From Anaerolineae bacterium (GTDB taxonomy: Bacteria; Chloroflexota; Anaerolineae; B4-G1; SLSP01), in NCBI GenBank assembly GCA_016931315.1, contig JAFGFB010000322.1, positions 1-39,069 on the forward strand: DNA of 39,069 bases, given 5' to 3'. Shown here in pieces: positions 1-8,737 of the stretch (the first letter of the stretch is position 1; each line of letters opens with the position of its first letter). The position numbers and the translations under genes are program-made. The notes beneath the pieces are model-generated. The model saw only the letters and a program-made list of their open reading frames with translations, made no database searches and was not told where the DNA came from.

Positions 1-184
1 CTGGGGTTGCGGTGAGGTGAGGGGGTGTGTGGAGTGAGAGGTGGTCGCCGCTTCGCGGCGGTGCGAACTGGAAGTTCGCGGTACGTTTGCGGCGGCTAGG
101 GTTGCGGTGGGGTGAGGGGGCTGTGGAGTGGGATGTGGAGTGGGATGGAGGTGTTTTGAAGGGTTGTGACGGGTGGATTCACGG
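1..184. repeat. GC-rich intergenic repeat region upstream of pstS
   Basis: No gene is visible. A G-rich unit beginning gggttgcggtg occurs at about 4-25 and again at 100-121. Between them is a short inverted repeat around gaactggaagttc, followed by gcggtacgtttg (63-90). The same block, with one base fewer, recurs at 5027-5052, so it is a dispersed repeat of this genome. Further GTGGAGTGGGAT repeats lie at 121-150. Confidence 0.6.
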
Positions 185-190
185 GTATAA
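185..190 (+). promoter_or_regulatory. -10 box (TATAAT) immediately upstream of pstS
   Basis: A perfect TATAAT stands only a few bases before the first possible start codon of pstS (GTG at 194, second in-frame GTG at 200). A weak TTGTGA at 164-169 could be a -35, but the spacing is 15. Transcription would begin about 197-200, so the message would be leaderless or nearly so if this box is used. Confidence 0.4.
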
Positions 191-193
191 TTT

Positions 194-1090
194 GTGACTG
201 TGATATTCAAGAAGGGATTTCTGAGCTGTTGGGTGGTGGTGCTGAGCCTTGCTCTGCTAGCGGGCTGTGGCGGCGTTGCTGCCGATGATCCTATGGCGGT
301 CGTCACCATCCAGAATAAAGGCTCCGATACGATTGTCAATCTGGCGCTCGCCTGGGCTGAGGCTTATCAGCTGGTGAATCCACAGGTGCGGATTGCGGTG
401 ACGGGCGGCGGCTCGGGGACGGGCATCACGGCGCTGATCAACGGGACTGTGGATGTGGCGAATGCTTCGCGGCAAATCAAGGATGAGGAGCTGCTGGCGG
501 CGCAGGAGAACGGAATTGAAGTGCGCGAGCTGGTCATCGCGCGGGATGCTATCGCCATTGTGGTACACCCGGATAATCCTGTGGACACTCTCACGTTGCA
601 GCAGATTTCTGACATCTACAGCGGGAAGATTACCGACTGGCTTGAGGTGGGCGGGGAGGATCGCCCGATCGTGTTGCTCTCCCGGGAGACCAATTCCGGC
701 ACCCATGTTTACTTTCTGGAGGAGGTCATCCGTCTGGGAAAGGCGGATGACAAGACTCTGTTCTCGCCGGATACTCTGTTGTTGCCCTCGTCTGAAGGTA
801 TCAGCACGGAAGTGCGCCAAAATCCCAATGCCATCGGCTATGACGGCCTGGGCTACGTGACCCCTGATATGAAGACCCTCCAGGTGGGGCTTACGCCCGA
901 GGGACCTTTCTGGTCCCCAACCGCCGAGACGGTCAATGCGGGACAGTATCCTATTGCCCGCGAGCTCTATATGTACTTGGCTGCCGACGTCTCGGATGCG
1001 ATTAGCACGTATCTGCAATGGATTCTTAGCCCCGAAGCGCAGCGTATCGTGCTTGACCTGGGTTTCATTCCGGTTGGCGCTACGGAATAG
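194..1090 (+). CDS. pstS: Phosphate ABC transporter, substrate-binding lipoprotein PstS
   Basis: This is the extracytoplasmic phosphate-binding protein that delivers phosphate to PstCAB. The 298-residue product begins with a lipoprotein signal peptide: basic residues K6-K7, a hydrophobic stretch and the lipobox LLAGC with Cys25. Phosphate-site segments of the family are visible: KGSDT (42-46), TGGGSGTG (70-77), ANASRQ and the later SRETNSGTH. The length is normal for PstS. The start is uncertain: GTG at 194 or GTG at 200, both without a clear ribosome binding site and directly behind a TATAAT. It is the first gene of a pstSCAB operon; pstC follows after 13 bases. No PHO box was recognised. 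The family call is secure. Confidence 0.93.
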   Translation: MTVIFKKGFLSCWVVVLSLALLAGCGGVAADDPMAVVTIQNKGSDTIVNLALAWAEAYQLVNPQVRIAVTGGGSGTGITALINGTVDVANASRQIKDEELLAAQENGIEVRELVIARDAIAIVVHPDNPVDTLTLQQISDIYSGKITDWLEVGGEDRPIVLLSRETNSGTHVYFLEEVIRLGKADDKTLFSPDTLLLPSSEGISTEVRQNPNAIGYDGLGYVTPDMKTLQVGLTPEGPFWSPTAETVNAGQYPIARELYMYLAADVSDAISTYLQWILSPEAQRIVLDLGFIPVGATE

Positions 1091-1103
1091 CGTGAGAGTT
1101 GTC

Positions 1104-2027
1104 ATGAAGCGTTTGCCTGGACTCCTGACTCAAAAACGCACTGTTTCATTCTCGGAGTTTCTCATCGAGCGGCTTATCGGGCTCACGGGCCTTTCGGCAG
1201 TCGCTCTGGTCATTATGATATTTTTCTTCCTCATTCGGGAAGGCGTCCCCGCCTTTTTCGAGGTTCCCTTCAGTAGCCTATGGAGTACGCGCTGGTATCC
1301 GATTGAGGATTATTTCGGATTGTTGCCCCTGATCGCCGGTTCGGCGTTGGTGACCATCGGTGCGGCAGCCATTGCGTTGCCGCTAGGGCTAACGACGGCG
1401 ATTTTCATCGCTGAGATCGTGCCCCGTTGGGCGCGGGAATTCCTCAAGCCACTGGTCGAAGTGTTGGCAGGAATTCCATCGGTGGTCATTGGTTTCATGG
1501 GGATGCTGGTGCTGGCGCCAATGGTGCGCGTGGCGCTGGATATTCCCACGGGGTTGACCGCCTTTACGGGGATGATTTTGCTCGCCTGGATGGCGCTTCC
1601 GACGGTGGTGAGTGTGGTTGAGGATGTGCTGGATACTGTGCCGCGCACCTATCGCGATGCCGGGTTGGCGTTGGGCATGACACGTTGGCAGACTATCTGG
1701 CGCATTGTGTTGCCAGCGGGACGCTCGGGAATTCTGACGGCGTTGATGTTGGGCGTGGGGCGCGCCATCGGCGAGACGATGACAGTGATGATGGTGACCG
1801 GCAATGCGGCGCGTATGCCGTACGCGCCCTCGGATTTCTTTATGTCTGTACGCACGATGACGGCGACGATTGCCGCGGAGATGGGGGAAGTGGCGCAGGG
1901 AAGCGCCCATTATCATGTGTTATTTGCCGTAGGTCTGACGTTGTTTGTGATCACTTTCCTGGTCAATATTGCCGCCGCGGCGATGGTTTTCCGCCAGGCG
2001 AAACGTTCTGAACGGATGCTGTCCTGA
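1104..2027 (+). CDS. pstC: Phosphate ABC transporter permease PstC
   Basis: This is one of two inner-membrane permease subunits of the high-affinity phosphate transporter. The roughly 307-residue product has about six hydrophobic segments. It carries the typical permease region LAGIPSVVIGFMGM and the cytoplasmic coupling (EAA-type) loop LGMTRWQTIWRIVLPAG, which contacts the ATPase. I chose ATG 1104; a GTG at 1092 in the same frame is an alternative, and neither has a strong ribosome binding site. It lies directly behind pstS, and its stop codon overlaps the pstA start by one base (TGATG), so the two are translationally coupled. The assignment rests on family-typical sequence and on the operon order. 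Confidence 0.93.
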   Translation: MKRLPGLLTQKRTVSFSEFLIERLIGLTGLSAVALVIMIFFFLIREGVPAFFEVPFSSLWSTRWYPIEDYFGLLPLIAGSALVTIGAAAIALPLGLTTAIFIAEIVPRWAREFLKPLVEVLAGIPSVVIGFMGMLVLAPMVRVALDIPTGLTAFTGMILLAWMALPTVVSVVEDVLDTVPRTYRDAGLALGMTRWQTIWRIVLPAGRSGILTALMLGVGRAIGETMTVMMVTGNAARMPYAPSDFFMSVRTMTATIAAEMGEVAQGSAHYHVLFAVGLTLFVITFLVNIAAAAMVFRQAKRSERMLS

Positions 2028-2875
2028 TGTTCAACCGGCAAATTGCCCAACGAATTGCTTTTATTCTGATTAGCCTGACGGCGCTGTTGGTGATCCTGCC
2101 GATTTTTGCGATTCTCGGCTATATTGTGGCGAAGGGAATTGGCGCTATCAGCTGGGAATTTCTCACCTCCATGCCCCGCAATGGGATGAAGGAGGGGGGA
2201 TTGCTGCCGGCGATTGTAGGCACTTTGCTGCTGACCCTGGGCACCGGGATGATCGCCGTGCCGATTGGTGTGGGCGCCGCGATTTATCTGGCAGAGTATG
2301 CCGGTGATAATGCGCTTACGCGGGCTATACGTATCGCGATTATCAACCTGGCGGGCATTCCCTCGGTGGTCTATGGCCTGTTTGGTTTGGGGCTGTTTGT
2401 CATTTTTCTGCGTTTTGGCACTTCGATTTTGGCCGGCTCGTTGACTTTGGGTATTATGACCCTGCCAGTGATTATCAGTACGGCTGAGGAGGCGCTGCGC
2501 GCGGTGCCGCAGGAGTTCCGGTTGGTGAGCACGAGCCTTGGCGGCACGCGCTGGCAGACCATACGCAGGGTGGTGCTGCCACAAGCGCTGCCTGGGATCA
2601 TCACGGGCATCATCTTGGGGCTGGAGCGCGCCGCAGGGGAGACGGCGCCGATTTTGTTCACGGTGGCAGCCTTCTTTTTGCCGCGTCTACCGAGCTCGAT
2701 TCTGGACCAGACGATGGCGCTGCCCTATCATCTCTTCGTCATCAGTACTCAGGTGCCGGGAATGCCGATTCGGATTCAATATGGGACCGCTCTGGTGCTT
2801 CTGGTTTTTGTGCTTTCCATGAATGTGTTGGCGACGTTGATCCGCCGGCATTATCGCAAGCAGCGGGTCTGGTGA
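2027..2875 (+). CDS. pstA: Phosphate ABC transporter permease PstA
   Basis: This is the second permease subunit of the phosphate importer and forms a heterodimer with PstC in the membrane. The 282-residue protein has about six membrane segments. Family-typical stretches are INLAGIPSVVYGLFGLGLF (about 107-125) and the coupling loop LGGTRWQTIRRVVLPQALPG, followed by GLERAAGETAPILFT. The ATG overlaps the pstC stop codon. pstB begins right after its stop. Length and order are those of an ordinary pst operon. Confidence 0.94.
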   Translation: MFNRQIAQRIAFILISLTALLVILPIFAILGYIVAKGIGAISWEFLTSMPRNGMKEGGLLPAIVGTLLLTLGTGMIAVPIGVGAAIYLAEYAGDNALTRAIRIAIINLAGIPSVVYGLFGLGLFVIFLRFGTSILAGSLTLGIMTLPVIISTAEEALRAVPQEFRLVSTSLGGTRWQTIRRVVLPQALPGIITGIILGLERAAGETAPILFTVAAFFLPRLPSSILDQTMALPYHLFVISTQVPGMPIRIQYGTALVLLVFVLSMNVLATLIRRHYRKQRVW

Positions 2876-3661
2876 GTGAGGCGCGGAGAGATGCAGGCGG
2901 ATATGCAGGCGAAGATTCGGATTGAGGATTTGACCGTGCGCTATTCGGACGGGACCGAAAGTCTGCGCGGTATTACGATGGAGCTGTACGCCAACCAGAT
3001 CAATGTGCTTTTTGGCCCGGCGGGCGGCGGTAAGAGTACGTTGCTACGCACTTTGAATCGCCTGAATGATCAGGCTGATGTGGTGACCCAGACGGGGCGG
3101 GTATTGCTCGATGGCGAGGATATCATGGCTTCAGGGTATGATGTCATCCGCCTGCGGCGGCGGGTGGGCATTGTCTTCGCGCGTCCTGTGCCGTTGCCGA
3201 TGACGATTTACCAGAATATTACCTATGGGTTGGAACTGGCGGGTGTGCGGGACCGGCAGCAGCTGGATACGGTTGTGAAGCGCTCGCTCAAGCAGGCGGC
3301 GTTGTGGGATGAGGTGGGCAATCGCCTGCATGAGCCGGCGCACGCGCTTTCGGGTGGGCAGCAGCAGCGGCTCTGCCTGGCGCGTTCACTGGCGCTGCAG
3401 CCCGAGGTGATTCTCCTGGATGAGCCGACATCGGGGTTGGACCCGATTTCGACGGGTAAGGTTGAGCAGACCTTGCAGGACCTCAAGGCGACGTATACGA
3501 TTGTCATTGTGCCGCACAGCATTCAGCAGGCTGCGCGCGTTGCCGATTGGGCGGCGTTTTTCCTGCAGGGGGAGCTGGTTGAATGTGGCCCGCGGGACCA
3601 GATTTTCACGAATCCCAGCGATAAGCGCACGGATGAGTATATTACCGGACGTTTTGGCTGA
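2876..3661 (+). CDS. pstB: Phosphate ABC transporter ATP-binding protein PstB
   Basis: This is the cytoplasmic ATPase that drives phosphate import through PstCA. The 261-residue protein shows Walker A GPAGGGKST (47-55), the signature LSGGQ (158-162), Walker B ILLDEP with D182 and E183, and the switch histidine H214 in VPHS. The Q-loop is odd: PstB proteins normally have a glutamine in the VFQKP context, but here the sequence is VFARP with Ala102. The start is uncertain: GTG 2876 abuts the pstA stop, while ATG 2891 and ATG 2903 are in-frame alternatives, with GGAGAG at 2885-2890. No phoU or phoRB follows. The family call is firm; the effect of the Q-loop change is unknown. Confidence 0.92.
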   Translation: MRRGEMQADMQAKIRIEDLTVRYSDGTESLRGITMELYANQINVLFGPAGGGKSTLLRTLNRLNDQADVVTQTGRVLLDGEDIMASGYDVIRLRRRVGIVFARPVPLPMTIYQNITYGLELAGVRDRQQLDTVVKRSLKQAALWDEVGNRLHEPAHALSGGQQQRLCLARSLALQPEVILLDEPTSGLDPISTGKVEQTLQDLKATYTIVIVPHSIQQAARVADWAAFFLQGELVECGPRDQIFTNPSDKRTDEYITGRFG

Positions 3662-3678
3662 TTGGGTTTCCGATATCT

Positions 3679-4926
3679 ATGCATCAGGTTTCCATCTCCA
3701 GACAAACCGCCCGCCGTTTCGTGTTGGGAAAGCAGGGATTGTGGCCCGGACGTCGCTGGCAGGGCCTGGACGGCGTTGCGCAGGCGCTCCACGCTGTCGA
3801 GCGGGTGCAACTCGATCCGCTCTGCGTGCTTGCGCGTAGCCACGAGTTAGCTCTGCTGAGCCGGGTTGAGGGCTTTTCTCCTGCGCACCTGGATACGGTG
3901 CTGTTTGAGCGTCGCGAGGCTTTTGATTTCGGGGACACGCTCTTCATTCAACCGATGGCTGAACTTCCGTATTGGCGCGCAATAATGCGCCGCAAGCGCA
4001 CGGAGCCACGCTGGCAAGCGTTTGCCGAAGCTCATGCCGGGTTGTTGGCAGAGGTGAAAGCCGAGCTGCGCGCTCGGGGACCCTTGGGCAATCGTGATTT
4101 TGATGGGAAAGTGCGAGTCAACAGCTATCGCGCCAGCAAAGACACCGGGTTGGTATTGTTCTATCTGTGGCTGACGGGGGAGCTGATGACGCATCACCGC
4201 GTGCGTTTCGAGCGGGTCTTTGATTTCGCCGAAAATATTGCCCCCGCCGCCTACGCTTATGAGGCTCCTCTTGAAGCGGCAGAGGCATTTCTCGTGCGGA
4301 AAGCGATTGCATTTTGGGGGCTTTGCCGCCCCCGGTATTTCGGGGCTTTGCTGGAACGGAAGTGCGCTGCGGCGGAAAGCGCTCTTTGGGCGAAGCAGTT
4401 GGCGGAGGTGGGCGAGGTGGTTCCGGTGGCGGTGGAGGGGCAGCGGGAGCTGCACTATGTTCTGGCGGCTGATCTCCCTCTGTTGGAGACGGCTGAGGCG
4501 GGACGGGCATCGGAGCCATGGGCGGCAGTGATGTGCAACGCCGAGGAGGAGGTCAGTTTTCTGGCGCCGCTGGATATTGTCAGTGCTCGGGGGCGCGCGC
4601 GAGAGCTGTTTGATTTCGACTATGTGTGGGAAGTTTATAAGCCGGCGGCGCAGCGCCGGTGGGGCTATTATACGTTGCCCATTCTCTATGGCGACTGCCT
4701 GGCAGCGCGAGCGGATTTGAAATTCGAGCGGAAGACACGGGTGCTTCATGTGTTGGGGTTCTGGCTGGAGGAGGAGGCTTCTGGTTCGGATTCGGCTTTT
4801 GCGGCGGCATTGGCGCGCGGGTTGCGGCGGTTGGTGGATTTTGTGGGGGCACAGGAGTTAGGTGATGGGCCGGTGCGGGCGGTGTGCCCTGCGTATGTTG
4901 CCAGCCCGGGTGGATGGGCGCGGTAG
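3679..4926 (+). CDS. Winged-helix YcaQ/AlkZ-family protein (putative DNA glycosylase)
   Basis: The 415-residue protein resembles the winged-helix HTH_42/YcaQ family, which includes AlkZ and YcaQ, glycosylases that open DNA interstrand crosslinks. Supporting stretches are the N-terminal SRQTARRFVLGKQGL, the segment VQLDPLCVLARSHELALLSR around residues 43-62, and the later winged-helix-rich middle. The C-terminal part contains WGYYTLPILYGD, which resembles the conserved 'R(W)GYYVLPvLyGd' end segment of the family. It begins 17 bases after pstB and may be co-transcribed with it, although it has no functional link to phosphate uptake. The catalytic glutamines of AlkZ were not confidently located, so activity is inferred from family only. 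Confidence 0.75.
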   Translation: MHQVSISRQTARRFVLGKQGLWPGRRWQGLDGVAQALHAVERVQLDPLCVLARSHELALLSRVEGFSPAHLDTVLFERREAFDFGDTLFIQPMAELPYWRAIMRRKRTEPRWQAFAEAHAGLLAEVKAELRARGPLGNRDFDGKVRVNSYRASKDTGLVLFYLWLTGELMTHHRVRFERVFDFAENIAPAAYAYEAPLEAAEAFLVRKAIAFWGLCRPRYFGALLERKCAAAESALWAKQLAEVGEVVPVAVEGQRELHYVLAADLPLLETAEAGRASEPWAAVMCNAEEEVSFLAPLDIVSARGRARELFDFDYVWEVYKPAAQRRWGYYTLPILYGDCLAARADLKFERKTRVLHVLGFWLEEEASGSDSAFAAALARGLRRLVDFVGAQELGDGPVRAVCPAYVASPGGWAR

Positions 4927-5095
4927 GGCATTTGTTCAGCAGGGGCTGGGAGCGGCACACCCGTGGCGGAGAAGGTTACAGGGAGAGGCGGGGCGCCGCT
5001 TCAGCGTCGGCGCCACTGCGTGGCGGGCGAACTGAAGTTCGCGGTACGTTTGTAATGCGGCAGAATGCCGCGGCTACTGAAAAAGAGATGGTGTT
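4927..5095. repeat. Intergenic region with dispersed repeat copy
   Basis: No gene is visible. The segment gcgaactgaagttcgcggta plus cgtttg at 5027-5052 repeats the block at 63-90. It is preceded by gcgccgcttcagcgtcggcgcc and followed by a small inverted repeat, gcggcagaatgccgc. The two repeat copies bracket the pst operon and the winged-helix gene. Confidence 0.55.
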
Positions 5096-6817
5096 ATGAT
5101 TGATATGATTTTTCTTCACGCTCCGAGCGTGTATGATTTTCGTGAACGGGCGACGCTCTGGGGTCCTATTTCGGACCTGGTGCCCTCTACGCCCGTGTTT
5201 GATATGTATCCCATCGGTTTTGCGACGATGTTGGCGTATATCGAGCAACATGGTTTTCAGGCCCGGATTATGAATCTGGCGGGGCGGATGGTGCGCTCGC
5301 CACGATTCGATCCCGATCGGGCGTTGGCGAAGTTGCGGGCGCCACGGGCTTTTGGCATTGACTTGCACTGGTTGCCCCATGCGCACGGCGCCCTCGAGGT
5401 GGCGCAGCGGGTCAAACGGTTGTATCCGGAAACGCCCATCATCTTTGGGGGCTATTCGGCGACGTACTTTCATGAGGAGCTGATTCGGTTGCCTTACGTG
5501 GATTACGTCCTGCGGGGCGATTCCACGGAGGAGGCGCTACGGTTGTTGCTGGAATGTCTGCGCTCCAGCACGGCGCCGACTGATGTACCCAACCTGACCT
5601 GGAAACTGCCTGAGGGCACGGTGCGCGTCAACCCGCAGACCTATGTCCCGGATACGCTGGATCATCTCACGATGGATTATCATCCGCTCGTGCGGTCCGT
5701 GGTGCGCGACCGCGATTTGCTGAATTATGCACCGTTCAGTCACTGGCTGGACTATCCCATTATGGCTTCGCTCACGGTAAAGGGGTGTACCGAGAATTGC
5801 ACCATTTGCGGCGGCTCGGCTTTTGCGGGGCGCAATCTCTCGAACCGGCAGCGTCCGGCGTATCGTTCACCCGAGTGTCTAGCCGAGGATGTGCGCCGTA
5901 TTGGCGCTCTGAGCCGGGGTCCGGTTTTCCTGCTCGGCGATTTGCGGCAGGCGGGGATGGATTATGCGCGGCGCTTTTTGCGTGCGGTGCAGGGGCATCG
6001 CGGTCCGGTGATCATTGAGTTTTTCCGACCCGTTGACCGCGCATACATGGAGGAATTTGCCGCTGCCTTGCCGGATTTCTTTGTCGAGTTTTCGCCGGAG
6101 TCGCACGATCCGGCGGTGCGGCGGGCTTCGGGAAAATCTTATTCCAATGCCGAAATTGAGGAGACGATTGCCGCCTGTCTGGCGACGGGCGCCCGGCGGT
6201 TTGACCTCTTTTTTATGATTGGCCTTTCACAGCAGACGCCGGACTCTGCCCTGGCTACCGTGGATTATTGTCGCACGCTGTTGCAGCGTTTTGATGACGG
6301 GCGCCTGGCGCTCTTCACCTCGCCCTTGGCGCCCTTTCTGGACCCGGGCAGCCTGGCGTATGAACATGCGGAGCGGTTTGGCTATATCCGCCATGCGTGG
6401 ACTCTGGAAGACCATCGCCAGTTGTTGTTACAGCCCACCTGGAAGCATATCCTTTCCTATGAGACGCGGTGGATGAGTCGCGATATGATTGCGGATGTGA
6501 CGTATGAGGCGGGTTTCAGGTTGAATCGTTTGAAGCGCGAGTTCAAGCTGATTAGCGCTGAAAAAGCAGCTGAGACTGAGGCCCGCATCGGACAAGCGCG
6601 CGCGCTGATGGCTGAGATTGAGGGCCTCATGGCGCGGTTGGAGCCGGCGGCGCTGGAGCAGGCGTTGCTGAAGTTAAAGTCGCGAATTGATGCGGCAAAT
6701 ACCTCGACGGTGTGCGATAAGTCGGAGCTGGATGTACCGGTGGGAGCTATGCCCTTCAAGCTGCTGAATCTGGCTAAGGTAGGGGTTGGAGGTCTCCTGC
6801 CTGGGGCTTGTGCTTAG
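5096..6817 (+). CDS. B12-binding domain / radical SAM protein
   Basis: The 573-residue protein combines an N-terminal cobalamin-binding Rossmann-type domain (about 1-160, with IIFGGYSATYF and VDYVLRGDSTEEAL) with a radical SAM domain. The iron-sulfur motif C-x3-C-x2-C is at C231, C235 and C238 (KGCTENCTICGGS). The family architecture resembles the Ta0216-type B12/radical SAM proteins, whose substrate is not known. The C-terminal part (about 460-545) is helical and charged. The reaction is probably radical-based, but the substrate cannot be inferred here. ATG 5096 is preceded by AAGAGATGG. It stands alone, with no clear operon partner. Confidence 0.8.
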   Translation: MIDMIFLHAPSVYDFRERATLWGPISDLVPSTPVFDMYPIGFATMLAYIEQHGFQARIMNLAGRMVRSPRFDPDRALAKLRAPRAFGIDLHWLPHAHGALEVAQRVKRLYPETPIIFGGYSATYFHEELIRLPYVDYVLRGDSTEEALRLLLECLRSSTAPTDVPNLTWKLPEGTVRVNPQTYVPDTLDHLTMDYHPLVRSVVRDRDLLNYAPFSHWLDYPIMASLTVKGCTENCTICGGSAFAGRNLSNRQRPAYRSPECLAEDVRRIGALSRGPVFLLGDLRQAGMDYARRFLRAVQGHRGPVIIEFFRPVDRAYMEEFAAALPDFFVEFSPESHDPAVRRASGKSYSNAEIEETIAACLATGARRFDLFFMIGLSQQTPDSALATVDYCRTLLQRFDDGRLALFTSPLAPFLDPGSLAYEHAERFGYIRHAWTLEDHRQLLLQPTWKHILSYETRWMSRDMIADVTYEAGFRLNRLKREFKLISAEKAAETEARIGQARALMAEIEGLMARLEPAALEQALLKLKSRIDAANTSTVCDKSELDVPVGAMPFKLLNLAKVGVGGLLPGACA

Positions 6818-6907
6818 CCGGGAGTAGAGTATCCTTGGAGTTACAGACGGCGTTTTATTCATTTATCAAGCGCCGCTGACCATCTTATTTGATCTTATAG
6901 GAGCCTC

Positions 6908-7741
6908 ATGATTCATATTATTACGGACAGTACCTCGGACCTGGGTCCGGAACTGGTCGAGCGCTACAACCTTGGGGTTGTGCCGTTAGCGGTCCATCTG
7001 GCCGAAAAGACCTTTCTGGATGATTTCTCGGTGACCGGCCCGGAATTATTCGCGTTGGTTGAAGAGAGTGGCGTTTTGCCCAAAACAGCAGCGCCTTCAG
7101 TGGGTGAGTTTGTGGCGGCTTTTGATCTTCCCGGTGATGTCATCTACATTGGGATTTCCTCAAGGTTATCGGCGAGTGTGGCAAATGCGCGTCTGGCTGC
7201 CGAGACCTTTCCGGCAGGCAAGGTGCGCGTGATTGATTCGCTCAACCTTTCCACGGGGCTGGGGCTCTTGGTGTTACATGCGGCTGATCTGCGCGCTGAG
7301 GGAGCTACGGCTGACGAGATTGAGCGCGGTGTGCTGGCGGTTTTGCCTAAGGTACGCACCTCTTTTGTTATTGACACGATGAAGTATCTTTACATGGGTG
7401 GGCGTTGCACGGGCTTACAGAGTCTGATGGGTGGGCTATTGCACATTCGCCCGGTGATTTATGCCCGCCCTGACGGAACTTTAGGCGTCAAGGATAAGGT
7501 GCGCGGCTCGCGCACGCGCGCGTTGGATTCCATGGTTCGTGCTTTCCACGCCCACCGGGATGCAGTTGACTTGCGCCGGGTTTTTATTACCCATCCCGAT
7601 AGCGATGCGGATGCGGCTTATCTGAGCGCCGAGTTGGCAAAACAGGCGCCGGTGCAGGAGATTATCAGCACGCATGCCGGTGCGGTGGTCTCCAGCCATT
7701 GTGGCCCGGGGACGGTTGGGCTTTTGTATTTATTGAAGTAA
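6908..7741 (+). CDS. DegV family fatty-acid-binding protein
   Basis: The 277-residue protein matches the DegV family (FakB-like), which binds a fatty acid and, in Firmicutes, presents it to the kinase FakA. Family marks are the N-terminal ITDSTSDL (4-11), IGISSRLSAS around residue 80, VIDSLNLSTGLGLLV around 110, and KYLYMGGRCTGLQSLMGGLL. ATG 6908 has a good ribosome binding site (TAGGAG at 6899-6904). No fakA-type kinase is next to it. After the stop a short inverted repeat (tccgggcagcgcccgga) could be a weak terminator. The role as lipid carrier is family knowledge, not shown here. Confidence 0.88.
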   Translation: MIHIITDSTSDLGPELVERYNLGVVPLAVHLAEKTFLDDFSVTGPELFALVEESGVLPKTAAPSVGEFVAAFDLPGDVIYIGISSRLSASVANARLAAETFPAGKVRVIDSLNLSTGLGLLVLHAADLRAEGATADEIERGVLAVLPKVRTSFVIDTMKYLYMGGRCTGLQSLMGGLLHIRPVIYARPDGTLGVKDKVRGSRTRALDSMVRAFHAHRDAVDLRRVFITHPDSDADAAYLSAELAKQAPVQEIISTHAGAVVSSHCGPGTVGLLYLLK

Positions 7742-7785
7742 TCCGGGCAGCGCCCGGATAATCACTGTTTGAGGAGGCTGATTGC

Positions 7786-8697
7786 GTGTATGCTATCCCG
7801 CGTTTTCCCAATTTCCGCTCATTGACGCTTGCGGATCGTGACTTTATTGCCGCGCGTCTGTGGGCTTATCAACCCCTGGTCTCGGAGATGACCTTTACGA
7901 ATCTCTTTATCTGGCAAGAGATTTATCACACGACGTGGTCGGTATTGGATGACCATCTGTTGTTTTTGGTGCAGGATGCGGGTGAGCGCTTTTACTTCCT
8001 GCCTCCCATGGGAGTGGGTTCGCGCGTTGGGATTGTGCAAACGGCGTTGCAATGGTTGCGGGAAACTCAGCCGGGAGAGGTGGCGCGCATCGAGCGCGCG
8101 GATGGGAGACTGGCGGAGGAATTGCGCAGTGTGGAGGGTTTGGTCATTGAGCCGACGCGCGAGCATTTTGACTATGTTTATTCGCGTGAGGCGCTCACTA
8201 CGCTCGCGGGGCGCAAGTACAGCGCCAAACGCAACCACATCAACAGCTTTGTGCGCGAGCATCACTACGTCTATGAACCGATGACGCCCGCGAATTTGAA
8301 GGAGTGCCTGAGGGTCGCCTGTATCTGGTGTGAGAAGCACCGGTGTGAAGATGATATGAGTCTGTTGGAGGAACGTGACGCGGTCTTTGCGGCACTGACG
8401 CACTTCGAGGCGCTAGGTGTGGTGGGAGGCGTCCTGCGTGTGGATGGGTTGGTGGAGGCGTTCACTATTGGTGAGATGCTCAATGCGGATACGTTTGTGG
8501 TCCATATCGAGAAGGCTGACCCCGATATTCGCGGGCTGTATCCGTTGATCAATCAGGAGTTTGTGCAGCACAACGTAGAGGAAGGCGTTGCCTGGGTCAA
8601 CCGCGAGCAGGATATGGGTGAGGCGGGCTTGCGCCGGGCTAAGGAGTCCTATTATCCCGATCATTTGATGGAGAAGTACCGCATCTGGGTGAAGTGA
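7786..8697 (+). CDS. DUF2156 / phosphatidylglycerol lysyltransferase C-terminal-like protein
   Basis: The 303-residue soluble protein resembles the DUF2156 (LPG_synthase_C) family, which has a GNAT-like fold related to the catalytic half of MprF. Supporting stretches are the beginning LTLADRDFIAARLW and SEMTFTNLFIWQ, AGRKYSAKRNHINSFVREH, and the end VNREQDMGEAGLRRAKESYYP, typical of this family. The membrane flippase part of MprF is absent, so it is a stand-alone acyltransferase-like protein. Its substrate is unknown. GTG 7786 is chosen because GAGGAGG lies 8 bases upstream. It follows degV after 44 bases and may share its transcript. Confidence 0.82.
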   Translation: MYAIPRFPNFRSLTLADRDFIAARLWAYQPLVSEMTFTNLFIWQEIYHTTWSVLDDHLLFLVQDAGERFYFLPPMGVGSRVGIVQTALQWLRETQPGEVARIERADGRLAEELRSVEGLVIEPTREHFDYVYSREALTTLAGRKYSAKRNHINSFVREHHYVYEPMTPANLKECLRVACIWCEKHRCEDDMSLLEERDAVFAALTHFEALGVVGGVLRVDGLVEAFTIGEMLNADTFVVHIEKADPDIRGLYPLINQEFVQHNVEEGVAWVNREQDMGEAGLRRAKESYYPDHLMEKYRIWVK

Positions 8698-8737
8698 GCG
8701 AACCAAGCAGCTTCCAAGGCTCTTCGAGAGGTGGGCG

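Noticed and set aside
257-1105. Long 282-codon ORF antisense to pstS
   Set aside because: It is a shadow of pstS in a GC-rich frame, with no ribosome binding site and arginine/histidine-rich low-complexity composition.
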